A program made the position numbers and the translations under genes. DNA of 32,999 nucleotides from JBBINE01 sp037444025 (lineage in GTDB: Bacteria; Patescibacteriota; Minisyncoccia; UBA6257; HR35): positions 1-32,999 of the forward strand of contig JBBINE010000007.1 of NCBI GenBank assembly GCA_037444025.1. The letters are read 5' to 3'. Each line of letters starts with the position of its first letter. The first letter of the stretch is position 1. Below, piece after piece: positions 1-7,559 of the stretch. Below the pieces are notes generated by a model. The model was not told the origin of the DNA and made no database searches. It saw only the letters and a list, made by a program, of their open reading frames with translations.

Positions 1-2
1 GT

Positions 3-227
3 TTTACTGGAGCTATTAGAACTAATGAACTTGGTGTTAAAACTTTAATGGTAAATTCAGGATTACCACTTGGAGGAACTTGCGTTAATGTTGGTTGCGT
101 CCCTTCAAAAACATTAATATATTTTGCTGAAATTTTAAATAAAGTGAGAAATCATAATCTACCATTTTTGGAAACAGAAATTAGAAATTTTGATTTTAGA
201 AGAGCAATTAATGAAGAGAAAAAATAA
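3..227 (+). pseudogene. Mercuric reductase-like (MerA/Lpd family) N-terminal fragment
   Basis: The frame starting at base 3 is open from the window edge to TAA at 225-227. It encodes the active-site region of a class I pyridine-nucleotide disulfide oxidoreductase: GGTCVNVGCVPSK, with the redox pair CVNVGC, is the hallmark of mercuric reductase and dihydrolipoamide dehydrogenase. The family runs to about 450-550 residues, but here the chain stops about 36 residues after the motif, so the NADPH-binding and dimerisation domains are absent. The 5' end is cut by the window. The 3' end overlaps the start of the next open frame, which fits a deletion fusing two old genes. The N..VNVGCVPSK form and a MerT-like neighbour favour a MerA-like origin, but lipoamide dehydrogenase cannot be excluded. 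A non-functional remnant is the simplest reading. Confidence 0.6.
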
Positions 228-723
228 GTTATTGTATATAGGAATGATATTTAAAAATATGTTTTTAAAAAAGTTTTATTTAGTTTTAGATGTGATTCTT
301 TTTATTTTTTCTGCTTTCTTTATAATTTTTCCAGTTTTTACAACTAAGGGTAATAACATCAAAACCCAAATTTATTATCTGAAATTAAATGAGTATTTAA
401 TGATTTTTATTTTATCTTGACTAATTTCGTTAAATATTACTTTTTTGATTTATAAAAAAAAGGAACTGAAATTTTCAATTTTTCCTAATTTAAGCTTTGC
501 TTCAGTCGGTGGAATTTTAGGAATTTTTTCTGGACTTTTAACAACTGCTTTATGTATTTCTTGTTTAGCTCCAATTTTTGCTTTTTTAGGTTTAGGAGTA
601 GGAACACTCTTTTTAGCTTTTAAATATAAATTTTATATATTTTGGATATCAACAACTTTACTTTCTTTGTCTTTATATTTAAATTTGAGGCAGATTAATA
701 AAAAGAAATGTGAAAATTACTAA
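211..723 (+). pseudogene. MerT-like small membrane protein interrupted by UGA
   Basis: Reading from ATG 211, one frame runs to TAA at 721-723 with a single in-frame TGA at 418-420. Bridged, it gives about 170 residues with four or five hydrophobic segments. The C-terminal part has a glycine-rich helix, then CISCLAPIFAFLGLGVGTL, then a final helix; this order (cysteine pair, Pro, Gly-rich turn, helix) resembles MerT-type mercuric ion transporters, and the fragment just upstream looks like MerA. Because UGA ends other genes in this window cleanly, the TGA most likely breaks the gene. The stretch after TGA has no good ATG start. The assignment to MerT rests on pattern similarity only; another small membrane family is possible. 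Confidence 0.45.
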
Positions 724-740
724 TGAATGTTTCCTCATGT

Positions 741-746
741 TATAAT
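741..746 (+). promoter_or_regulatory. TATAAT -10 box close to an ATG
   Basis: A consensus TATAAT lies 7 bases before ATG 754, the start of the relic gene at 754-910. Transcription would begin at or within a few bases of the ATG, so the mRNA would be nearly leaderless. No convincing -35 is visible. The same arrangement appears before ndk and the HD hydrolase gene. Confidence 0.4.
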
Positions 747-753
747 TAACATA

Positions 754-910
754 ATGGCAAAAGAAATTGATTTACTAAAAGAAATCAAAAAAGAAGAAAA
801 GAAAAAAACTTATTGATTTAAATGAAGTTTTAAAAAGGTATAAAATGAAATGAATGAAAATTTACTCTAAAATATGTGTATTAAAAGATCTAGATAAATT
901 AGATGTTTAA
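754..910 (+). pseudogene. Frameshifted relic, possibly N-terminus of the repeat-protein family
   Basis: ATG 754 opens a charged N-terminus (MAKEIDLLKEIKKEEKK). The frame then fails, but a +1 shift in the A-run at 802-808 restores a sensible chain (LIDLNEVLKRYKMK), interrupted by TGA at 851-853 and continuing KIYSKICVLKDLDKLDV to TAA 908-910. Two lesions in 50 codons indicate decay. The opening MAKxIxLLxxxKK is similar to the opening of the broken repeat gene at 4291-3969, which suggests the two are remnants of one family; this is inference from short, low-complexity sequence. Confidence 0.4.
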
Positions 911-924
911 GTAAGGAAAAGAAT

Positions 925-997
925 GGGCTCGTAGCTCAGGGGGGAGAGCGTCTCCATCACAAGGAGAAGGTCGCTGGTTCAAATCCAGCCGAGCCCA
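925..997 (+). tRNA. tRNA-Val (anticodon CAC)
   Basis: The full cloverleaf can be drawn: acceptor GGGCTCG pairs with CGAGCCC, the anticodon stem TCTCC/GGAGA encloses loop ATCACAA (anticodon CAC), and the T arm is GCTGG-TTCAAAT-CCAGC. The discriminator is A997. No CCA is encoded, so Cca must add it. The next gene's ATG begins at 999, one base after the mature tRNA end, so tRNA 3' processing would leave a leaderless mRNA. Confidence 0.95.
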
Positions 998-998
998 A

Positions 999-1961
999 AT
1001 GGATTTTTACGAAACAATAAAAAATTACCCGAAACAATTTGAATATCATCCCGAAATAATAGGAAAACTTTATCGAAGCTTTAAATACTTTGTTGTTTGT
1101 GGCATGGGAGGATCTCATTTAGCTGTTGATATTTTAAAAAATTTATATTCAAATATTTTTGTTCATAAAAATTATGGACTTCCAAATTTACCAAAAGAGA
1201 TTTTGAAAAATTCTCTAATTATTACAATTTCTCACTCCGGAAATACTGAAGAAACAATAGATTCTTTTATGACTGCCCTAAAAAATAAATTAAGTATTTT
1301 AGCTATATCAACTAATGGAAAACTTATCAAGCTTTCAAAAAAATATAAAATACCTTATATAGAAATTCCAGGGAAAGAAATACAACCAAGATTAGCTTTA
1401 GGCTATCATCTTAAAGCAATATTAAAAGTTGTCGATCCCAAAATAAGCATAAATTTTTTATCTTACACTCTCAATGTTGAAAATTTAGAAAGAGAGGGAA
1501 GGGAAATAGTAGAAAAAATAAGAAACAAAGTTCCTATAATTTACTCATCAGAAAAGAATGAATTTTTAGCCTACAACTTTAAGATTAAATTTAATGAAAC
1601 AAGTAAAATTCCAGCTTTTCACAATGTTTTTCCTGAATTAAATCACAATGAAATGGAAGGAATTTTAAATTCATCTTTAAAATTTTCTTTTGTATTTCTT
1701 TTTATAAAAGATAATCTTGATGATAAAAAAAATCAAAAAAGAATAACTCTAATGAAAAAATTTTTAAACGAGAATAATTTTGAAGTTTTGGAAATAAATT
1801 TAAAGAGCTACTCTGTAAAAGGGATATCTAATTTTCAAAATCGTTTTCATCAAATATTTTCAGTTTTGATTTTGGGGGATTTTATTTCTTACTTTTTGGG
1901 AAAATTTTACAGAAAACCACCGGAATCAATATTTATAGAAAAGTTTAAAAATATGCTATAA
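999..1961 (+). CDS. Bifunctional phosphoglucose/phosphomannose isomerase (SIS domain)
   Basis: This 320-residue protein matches the short archaeal/CPR type Pgi/Pmi, which interconverts glucose-6-P or mannose-6-P with fructose-6-P in the cytosol. Visible features are the N-terminal SIS domain with CGMGGSHLA (sugar-phosphate loop, about residues 34-42), the second loop ITISHSGNTEET (about 75-86), and the C-terminal SIS domain with ELNHNE, a conserved substrate-site motif of this family. Its length is normal for the family and far shorter than classical Pgi (about 550). The ATG is the first in frame and begins one base after tRNA-Val, with no ribosome-binding site possible on a processed message. 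The gene ends just before an assembly gap. Confidence 0.85.
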   Translation: MDFYETIKNYPKQFEYHPEIIGKLYRSFKYFVVCGMGGSHLAVDILKNLYSNIFVHKNYGLPNLPKEILKNSLIITISHSGNTEETIDSFMTALKNKLSILAISTNGKLIKLSKKYKIPYIEIPGKEIQPRLALGYHLKAILKVVDPKISINFLSYTLNVENLEREGREIVEKIRNKVPIIYSSEKNEFLAYNFKIKFNETSKIPAFHNVFPELNHNEMEGILNSSLKFSFVFLFIKDNLDDKKNQKRITLMKKFLNENNFEVLEINLKSYSVKGISNFQNRFHQIFSVLILGDFISYFLGKFYRKPPESIFIEKFKNML

Positions 1962-1983
1962 TATAAAGGATATAAAAAAGAAA

Positions 1984-1993
1984 NNNNNNNNNN
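1984..1993. other. Assembly gap (10 N)
   Basis: Ten undetermined bases join two contigs. The length of ten is probably a scaffolding convention, so the true distance between the isomerase gene and the initiator tRNA is unknown and order across the gap is inferred by the assembler. Confidence 0.98.
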
Positions 1994-2194
1994 TAATAGC
2001 CCTTTAGATAGTTTAATGCTTTGATTGATTGGTTAATACCTATGAGATATGAGTGACAAAGGGAGGAAATGCTTAGAAACATTGAAAAGTACAACTAGTG
2101 ACGAATTGGTGAACATTAAAAAATACATCTTTGTGAGATATTCAATATAGAATAAACATTTATCTTAGAAAATTGGGTTTATAATAAATTCTAC
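1994..2194. other. Unassigned sequence between gap and tRNA-fMet
   Basis: About 200 bases without a confident gene. Short open stretches exist on the plus strand, including ATG at about 2048 running 33 codons to TAG, and an overlapping frame reading LIDWLIPMRYE then TGA then QREEMLRNIEKYN. These look like a decayed coding region cut by the gap rather than a gene. I recognise no known structured RNA here. Confidence 0.3.
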
Positions 2195-2265
2195 CGCGGG
2201 GTGGTGGAGTAGGACCACGCGGGTCTCATAAGCCCGAGACGCAGGTGCAAATCCTGCCCCCGCAA
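2195..2265 (+). tRNA. Initiator tRNA-fMet (anticodon CAT)
   Basis: Acceptor CGCGGGG against CCCCGCA leaves a C1-A72 mismatch, the bacterial initiator mark. The anticodon stem CGGGT/GCCCG has the three G-C pairs next to loop CTCATAA expected for P-site entry. The T loop reads TGCAAAT instead of TTCAAAT, so the nearly invariant U55 is G. The variable loop is four bases. No CCA is encoded. The DoxX gene starts 29 bases downstream. Confidence 0.92.
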
Positions 2266-2294
2266 CAAGTCGTAGTTTTAAAATGAAATAAAAA

Positions 2295-2702
2295 ATGTTT
2301 TACGGTCTCAATACATATATTTTATTACTTTCAAGATTAATCTTAGGCATTTATTTTATTTTTAATGGTTACAATCATTTTAAAAACTTAAAATCCATGG
2401 TGGAGTATGCTAAAAGTAAAAATATTCCTTCGCCAACTTTATCAATTATAGTCACAGGAATTTTGCTTTTAATAGGAGGAATTACAATTTTAATAGGAAA
2501 TTATATCGAAATTGGTATTTTATCTTTGACATTGTTCTTTTTACCGGTAACATTTATGATGCATAATTTTTGGGCTGAAACTGACTCTCAGATGAAAATG
2601 CTACAAATGGTAAATTTTATGAAAAATTTAGCTTTATGGGCAGCGCTCTTATTTCTACTTTTTGTTCCTCAACCTTGGCCTTATAGTTTTAGGTTGTGGT
2701 GA
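2295..2702 (+). CDS. DoxX-family membrane protein
   Basis: A 135-residue protein with four predicted membrane helices (about residues 8-25, 48-66, 70-90 and 107-126) and the layout of the DoxX/DoxD family: SRLILGIYFIFNGYNHF in helix 1 and VTGILLLIGGITILIG in helix 2. DoxX proteins are often found beside redox or respiratory genes; here the stop codon is three bases before the ATG of a type II NADH dehydrogenase, so the two are probably co-transcribed and may act together at the membrane quinone pool (inference). The stop TGA is followed at once by TAA. No Shine-Dalgarno motif precedes the ATG. A catalytic role cannot be read from the sequence. Confidence 0.75.
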   Translation: MFYGLNTYILLLSRLILGIYFIFNGYNHFKNLKSMVEYAKSKNIPSPTLSIIVTGILLLIGGITILIGNYIEIGILSLTLFFLPVTFMMHNFWAETDSQMKMLQMVNFMKNLALWAALLFLLFVPQPWPYSFRLW

Positions 2703-2704
2703 TA

Positions 2705-3940
2705 ATGAAAAAAATTTTAATTTTAGGAGGGGGTTTTGGAGGAGTTTATACCCTAAAGTATCTTCATAAATTTTTTCATGGAAATAGAAATATAAAACTT
2801 ATTTTAGTAAATAAGAAAAATTATTTTCTTTTTACTCCACTTTTGCATGAAGTTGCAACTGGTAGTATCTCTTTAGAAAATATAATTGAACCTATAAGAG
2901 AAATAATCAAATGTTGCGATTATAATTTTGTTCAAGGAGAAGTTAAAAAAATAGATTTAGAAAATAAAAAAGTTTATTTAAATAATTTTGAAATTGATTA
3001 TGATTTTTTGGTTATTGCTTTAGGTTCTAAAACAAATTTTTACAATATTTCAGGAGCAGAAGAGAATTCTTTTACTTTAAAAACATTATATGATGCTATA
3101 AAACTTAGAAATCATTTTGTTTATAATCTCGAATTAGCTTTGGAAAACCCAGCGGAAGAACTTTTAAATTTTGTTATTGTAGGAGGTGGAGCAACAGGGG
3201 TTGAACTTGCAGGAGAAATGTCAGAATATTTTTATTCTACTTTTTCAAAATTCTATCCAAGAGAATTAATAGATAAGATCCAAATTTTTTTAATTGAAAA
3301 AGGCCAGGAACTTATACCTCAATTTTCTTCAAAACTTAGAAAAATTGTTTTTGATGTTTTAATAAAAAAGAAAATAAAAGTTTTGTTTAATAAAAGAGTT
3401 ATTGAAGTCGGGAAAAATTTTGTTAAATTTGATGATAAAACTGAAATTAAAACTAATACTGTTATCTGGACAGCAGGAATAAGGCCAAATTTACCAGAAA
3501 TTTTAGGAAAGATAGAAAAAGATAAAAATGAAAGATTAGTTTTAAATGAATATTTACAAGTTAAAAATTATGAAAATGTTTTTGCGATTGGAGATAATTG
3601 TTGTTTTATTCAAAACGAAAAGCCTTTGCCGCAACTTGCTCAAGTTGCAGTGAGACAAGCAAAAATTTGTGCAGAAAATATTTTTAATTTGATAAATAAT
3701 AAATTGATAAATAATAAATCATTAAAAAATTTTAGATATAAACACCAAGGAGATTTGATTTCTTTAGGAAGATTTTTTGCCATAGGTGAAATTAAAGGAT
3801 TTAGTTTTACGGGAAAATTAGCCTGGGTTTTATGGAGAGGAGTTTATCTTTCAAAAATGATTTCTTTTCCCCATCAAGTTAGAACTTTTGTTGATTTTAT
3901 TTTAGATCTATTCTATCCAAGAGATATTTCAGAGTTATGA
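2705..3940 (+). CDS. ndh: Type II NADH dehydrogenase (NDH-2) / FAD-dependent oxidoreductase
   Basis: The protein (411 residues from ATG 2705) has two dinucleotide-binding folds: FAD motif ILGGGFGGVYT at the N-terminus and NADH motif FVIVGGGATGVELAGE near residue 155. The second FAD contact NVFAIGDNC lies near residue 295. The C-terminal segment GKLAWVLWRGVYLSKMISFPHQ and DLFYPRDI is typical of membrane-bound NDH-2, which oxidises NADH and reduces quinone without pumping protons. Two in-frame GTG codons lie upstream (2696, 2699) but overlap DoxX; ATG 2705 fits the family start. A terminal oxidase is not seen here, so the electron acceptor is unknown; NADH balancing in a fermenter is possible. 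Confidence 0.85.
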   Translation: MKKILILGGGFGGVYTLKYLHKFFHGNRNIKLILVNKKNYFLFTPLLHEVATGSISLENIIEPIREIIKCCDYNFVQGEVKKIDLENKKVYLNNFEIDYDFLVIALGSKTNFYNISGAEENSFTLKTLYDAIKLRNHFVYNLELALENPAEELLNFVIVGGGATGVELAGEMSEYFYSTFSKFYPRELIDKIQIFLIEKGQELIPQFSSKLRKIVFDVLIKKKIKVLFNKRVIEVGKNFVKFDDKTEIKTNTVIWTAGIRPNLPEILGKIEKDKNERLVLNEYLQVKNYENVFAIGDNCCFIQNEKPLPQLAQVAVRQAKICAENIFNLINNKLINNKSLKNFRYKHQGDLISLGRFFAIGEIKGFSFTGKLAWVLWRGVYLSKMISFPHQVRTFVDFILDLFYPRDISEL

Positions 3941-3968
3941 TTTTCATTTAAGTTTAAGTCTACAAACT

Positions 3969-4291
3969 TTAATCTTTTAAATTCCCTAATGATTCAATCT
4001 CTGAATCTATAAAACAAGCTCTACCTCCTATTCTTTCCAATCCAGCAAAATCTTTAATTTTAGAATTTATAAAATATGCATCATTCCTTATTTCTCTTAA
4101 ATCACTCAATGATTCAATTTCTGATTCTACAAAATAGACATGACCCAATATTCTTTCTAATTTATTTAAATTTCTATCTTTAAAACCTATAAAATAAAAA
4201 TCTCTTCCTATTCTTATTAAATTATCTAGTAATTTAATTTTTGATTTTTAATCTTTTTTAAAAATTCTAATAATTTAATTTTCTTAGCCAT
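3969..4291 (-). pseudogene. Broken gene for a protein of 20-residue leucine-rich-like repeats
   Basis: On the minus strand an open stretch from 4247 to TAA at 3971-3969 encodes four tandem 20-residue units, for example LNKLERILGHVYFVESEIES, plus a partial fifth. The pattern is L-x-x-L-x-x-I-G-x-x-x-Y-F-x-x-S-x-I-x-x, a leucine-rich-like solenoid; the DNA repeats every 60 bases. A plausible start, ATG 4291 (MAKKIKLLEFLKKIK), lies in a different frame: a stop at 4250-4248 cuts the repeat frame, and a single indel in the A/T runs near 4245-4265 would join them. The gene is therefore frameshifted, or the assembly has an indel. Function unknown; such repeats usually bind protein or cell surface ligands. 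Confidence 0.55.
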
Positions 4292-4365
4292 TAATTTTAT
4301 ATAATTTTATATAATTATTTTATAAAAATTTTTGATGATTAAAATTATGATAAAATTAAAAAGTA

Positions 4366-5778
4366 ATGGAAGAAGGATTAACTTTTGACGATGTTTTATT
4401 GATTCCACAAAGATCGGAAATTGATTCAAGAAAAGATATTGATCTTTCTTCAAAGATTTATCCTGGAATTGTTTTAAATTTACCTATAATTTCTGCTTCT
4501 ATGGATACTATCACTGAATCGGATATGGCTATAGCTATGGCAAGAAATGGTGGATTAGGAATTATTCATAGATTTTGTAATATTGAATACCAAGTTGAGC
4601 AAGTTTTAAAAGTTAAAAGAGCAGAAAGCTATCTTATTGAAAATCCTATTTGTGTTGATCCAGACTTAACATTGAGAGAGATAAAAGAAAAATCTGAGGA
4701 ATATAATTTTCAAACATTTTTAGTTGTTGATAAAGATAAAAAACTTTTGGGATTAATTTCCAAAAGAGATTATGTTTTAGAAAACGATGATAATAAAAAA
4801 GCTAAGGAAATTATGACACCTTTTGAAAAACTTATTGTTAGTTATGAGAAAATTGATTTTGAAAAAGCAAAAGAAATTTTTAAAAAATTCAAAATAGAAA
4901 AAATTCCTATAATTGATAAAAGTAGAAAAGTTTTAGGGCTTATTACTTTTAAGGATCTTAGAAATTCTTTAAACAAAAAAGCAAGCAGGGATAAAAAAGG
5001 AAGACTTTTGGTAGGAGCTGCTATAGGAATTAGAGGAGATTACATGGAAAGAGCGGAAGAATTAATAAAAGCAGAGGTTGATATTTTATGTATTGATGTA
5101 GCTCATGGACATCTAGAAAAATGTTTGCGAGCGGTATCAGAAGTTAAGAAAAAATTTCCGGAAATTCCTTTAATTGCTGGGAATATAGCTACAGAGGAAG
5201 GAGCAAGAGATTTAAAAAAATCAGGAGCTGATATTATTAAAATTGGTATTGGACCAGGAAGTGCTTGTACTACGAGGATAGTGGCTGGCTCCGGTGTACC
5301 TCAGCTTAGTGCTATTGTATCAGCAAAAAAAGGAGCAGGAGAAACACCTATTATTGCTGATGGAGGTTGTAAAAATTCAGGTGATATTGTCAAAGCTTTA
5401 GCAGCTGGAGCAAATGCTGTAATGTTAGGTTCACTTCTTGCTGGAACAGATGAAGCTCCGGGTAAAATTTTTACTCTCAATGGAAAAAGGGTTAAAGCTT
5501 TTAGAGGGATGGCCTCATCTACTGCTTTTGAAGCTAAAATTTCTAAAACACGCGAGGAAGCTTTATATACTCCAGCTTCTGAAGGTGTTGAATATGGATT
5601 TATTGAATATAAGGGATCGGTAAATGAAATTTTAATAAATCTTGCAAAAGGGATGCGCTCAGGTTTCAGCTATTCTGGAGCTAAAAACTTGAGTGAACTT
5701 TGGCTAAAAGCCCAATTTATTAAAATTACCGAATCAGGAAAAAGAGAAAGTTATCCTCATAGTATAAATTATTTTTAA
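4366..5778 (+). CDS. guaB: Inosine-5'-monophosphate dehydrogenase
   Basis: IMPDH oxidises IMP to XMP with NAD+, the committed step of GMP synthesis. The 470-residue protein starts EEGLTFDDVLLIP, has the two CBS domains (about residues 90-205) used for nucleotide regulation, then the barrel with GNIATEEGA, the catalytic loop GIGPGSACTTR (active-site Cys; Ala replaces the usual Ile before it), and the phosphate motif IIADGGCKNSGD. The flap region with the EGVEYG motif is present. The length is near the usual 485. The stop TAA is followed directly by the mutM ATG, so the two genes are translationally adjacent. The ATG has no Shine-Dalgarno; an AT-rich stretch resembling a -10 (TAAAAT, 4351-4356) lies 9 bases before it. 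Confidence 0.95.
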   Translation: MEEGLTFDDVLLIPQRSEIDSRKDIDLSSKIYPGIVLNLPIISASMDTITESDMAIAMARNGGLGIIHRFCNIEYQVEQVLKVKRAESYLIENPICVDPDLTLREIKEKSEEYNFQTFLVVDKDKKLLGLISKRDYVLENDDNKKAKEIMTPFEKLIVSYEKIDFEKAKEIFKKFKIEKIPIIDKSRKVLGLITFKDLRNSLNKKASRDKKGRLLVGAAIGIRGDYMERAEELIKAEVDILCIDVAHGHLEKCLRAVSEVKKKFPEIPLIAGNIATEEGARDLKKSGADIIKIGIGPGSACTTRIVAGSGVPQLSAIVSAKKGAGETPIIADGGCKNSGDIVKALAAGANAVMLGSLLAGTDEAPGKIFTLNGKRVKAFRGMASSTAFEAKISKTREEALYTPASEGVEYGFIEYKGSVNEILINLAKGMRSGFSYSGAKNLSELWLKAQFIKITESGKRESYPHSINYF

Positions 5779-6603
5779 ATGCCAGAATTACCAGAAGTTG
5801 AAACTATAAAAAAATTTCTACAAAGGAAAATTAAAGGAAAAATAATCAGAGATATAAAAGTTTTAAATAAAAAGCAAATTCAAGGTAGTTATAAAAAGTT
5901 TATTGGAGAAGAAATTTTAAATATTAAGAGGAGGGGTAAATTTTTAATTTTTCAGCTAAGGAGAAATAAATCAGTGTTGGTTCATTTGAAAATGACAGGA
6001 CAGTTATTAATAGAAGATAAACCAAACAAATTTACCAGAATTATTTTCAATTTATCGTCAGTTAAAGATAAAAACAAAATAGAAAAAAGAGATTGTAGTT
6101 TAATTTTTAATGATATTAGGAAGTTTGGTTACATAAAATTTATAGAAAACAAAGAAAAGACTGAACCTAAAAAAATAGGACCAGAACCACAGGAACTTAC
6201 ATTTCAGTATTTAAAGGATATATTATCTAAGTCCCGAAGAGCAATAAAGCTTGTTTTAATGGATCAGAGCAAAATTGCTGGTTTGGGTAATATTTATACT
6301 AATGAATCTTTATTTTTAGCTAAGATTAATCCTTTGAAATCTGCTAATAAACTGATAGATAAAGAAATAAAACGACTTTTAAAAGCTATAAAATTAGTAA
6401 TCAAAAAGGCTATCAAGTACGGAGGAACAAGTTTTAATTCTTATCTAAAACCAAATAAATCTAAAGGTAAATATCAAAATATTTTTTTGGTTTATCGAAG
6501 AAAAGGAGAAAAATGTCCGAGATGTAAAGAAAAAATTCAATATATAAAAATTGGAAATAGAGGAACATTTTTTTGTCCTTCTTGCCAAAAATGGAAGGAT
6601 TAG
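5779..6603 (+). CDS. mutM: Formamidopyrimidine-DNA glycosylase
   Basis: Fpg/MutM removes oxidised purines such as 8-oxoguanine and nicks the abasic site. The N-terminus MPELPEVETIKK carries the catalytic Pro-2 (nucleophile) and Glu-3. The helix-two-turn-helix segment AGLGNIYTNESLFLAKINP and the C-terminal zinc finger (CPRC near residue 243, CPSC near residue 267) are intact. At 274 residues it is a normal length. The ATG sits immediately after the guaB stop. TAG is the stop; it lies downstream of the truB ATG, so the genes overlap by 13 bases and are probably coupled. With nth downstream this forms a base-excision repair pair. Confidence 0.95.
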   Translation: MPELPEVETIKKFLQRKIKGKIIRDIKVLNKKQIQGSYKKFIGEEILNIKRRGKFLIFQLRRNKSVLVHLKMTGQLLIEDKPNKFTRIIFNLSSVKDKNKIEKRDCSLIFNDIRKFGYIKFIENKEKTEPKKIGPEPQELTFQYLKDILSKSRRAIKLVLMDQSKIAGLGNIYTNESLFLAKINPLKSANKLIDKEIKRLLKAIKLVIKKAIKYGGTSFNSYLKPNKSKGKYQNIFLVYRRKGEKCPRCKEKIQYIKIGNRGTFFCPSCQKWKD

Positions 6604-7559
6604 TTTTGTTTAATAAACCAAAAGGAAAAACTTCTTATGAAATTGTTGAATATTTTAAAGAATTAACTAAAAATAAAGTAGGACATGGTGGCACATTAGA
6701 TCCTTTTGCAGAGGGACTTTTAATTCTAGGAATAGGAGAATACACTAAAGAACTTCATCAATTTTTACAAGAAAGCACCAAAACCTATATAGCTGAAATT
6801 GAATTAGGAAAGATTTCAAATACTTATGATGTAAAAGGAGAAATAGAGGAAATGAAGCAAAATAATCAGCAAGAATTCTTGAATAATAATATTAACCTAA
6901 GGATGCATAATAATTCTTATATACCTGAGAATACAAATGAAATAAAAAAAATTTTGATTTCTTTTATTGGCGAGATAGAACAAATTCCACCTCCATTTTC
7001 GGCTGTAAAGATTAAAGGAAAACCTGCTTACCAATATGCAAGAGAAGGCAAGAAAATTAAATTAAAAACAAGAAAAGTTAAAATTTATGAAATTAAAATT
7101 TTAGAATACGATCCGCCAATTTTGAAAATAGAAACAGTTGTTGGTTCAGGAACCTATATTAGAAGTTTAGCTCATGATATTGGACAAAAATTGGGATGTG
7201 GGGCTTATTTGAGAAATCTTTTGCGAACTAAAATAAATGAATTTAATTTATCTCAAGCTTTAACTTTTGTTGACATGGAAAAAGATTATTTAGAATTTTA
7301 TGCAAAGATTTATGGAAGAGTACAAGGAGTTGGATTTAGATTTTTTACTGAAAGTTATGCTCAAGAATTTAATATTAATGGTTATGTTAAAAATTTAATT
7401 GATGGAACAGTTCTAGTTTTGGCACAGGGTAGGGAAAAGGATTTGCAAAAATTTATTTTTAAGTTGAAACAAGGACCAAGAGTTTCGCAAGTAGAAAGAT
7501 TGGATATTGTTTTTAGAAAACCTTTAAATATTTTTTCCGACTTCAAGGTAGCTTTTTAA
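6591..7559 (+). CDS. truB: tRNA pseudouridine-55 synthase fused to acylphosphatase
   Basis: One continuous 322-residue frame joins two enzymes. Residues 1 to about 220 are TruB, which makes pseudouridine-55 in tRNA T loops: GHGGTLDPFAEGLL holds the catalytic Asp-37, and PPPFSAVKIKGKPAYQYAREG and GSGTYIRSLAHDIG are family motifs. An Asn-rich insert sits at about residues 85-112. Residues 237-322 are an acylphosphatase: GRVQGVGFRFF has catalytic Arg-250 and GYVKNLIDGTV has Asn-268, at the correct spacing of 18. The usual TruB C-terminal PUA-like region is lacking. An internal ATG at 7275 could start a separate acylphosphatase, but no stop divides the two. ATG 6591 is preferred over upstream codons because it matches the family start. 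The 3' end overlaps the opposed Nudix gene by 36 bases. Confidence 0.9.
   Translation: MEGLVLFNKPKGKTSYEIVEYFKELTKNKVGHGGTLDPFAEGLLILGIGEYTKELHQFLQESTKTYIAEIELGKISNTYDVKGEIEEMKQNNQQEFLNNNINLRMHNNSYIPENTNEIKKILISFIGEIEQIPPPFSAVKIKGKPAYQYAREGKKIKLKTRKVKIYEIKILEYDPPILKIETVVGSGTYIRSLAHDIGQKLGCGAYLRNLLRTKINEFNLSQALTFVDMEKDYLEFYAKIYGRVQGVGFRFFTESYAQEFNINGYVKNLIDGTVLVLAQGREKDLQKFIFKLKQGPRVSQVERLDIVFRKPLNIFSDFKVAF

Noticed and set aside
418..420. UGA read as Trp or Gly (recoded genetic code as in Gracilibacteria or Absconditabacteria)
   Set aside because: UGA cleanly ends rpmF, ndk, rnc and the PilO-like gene, twice within ATGA overlaps; conserved enzymes contain no internal UGA, and RF2 is present. 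The UGA-containing frames here are all damaged genes.
1994..2194. Structured RNA (tmRNA, RNase P or SRP RNA) next to the assembly gap
   Set aside because: None of the conserved cores of these RNAs could be found; the sequence looks more like decayed coding DNA.
3938..3964. Extension of the NADH dehydrogenase past its TGA stop
   Set aside because: The extra 24 codons are low-complexity and overlap the opposing repeat relic; the protein already ends at the usual DLFYPRDI region.
5438..5623. Small frame inside guaB
   Set aside because: It is a shadow of guaB in another frame with no independent support.
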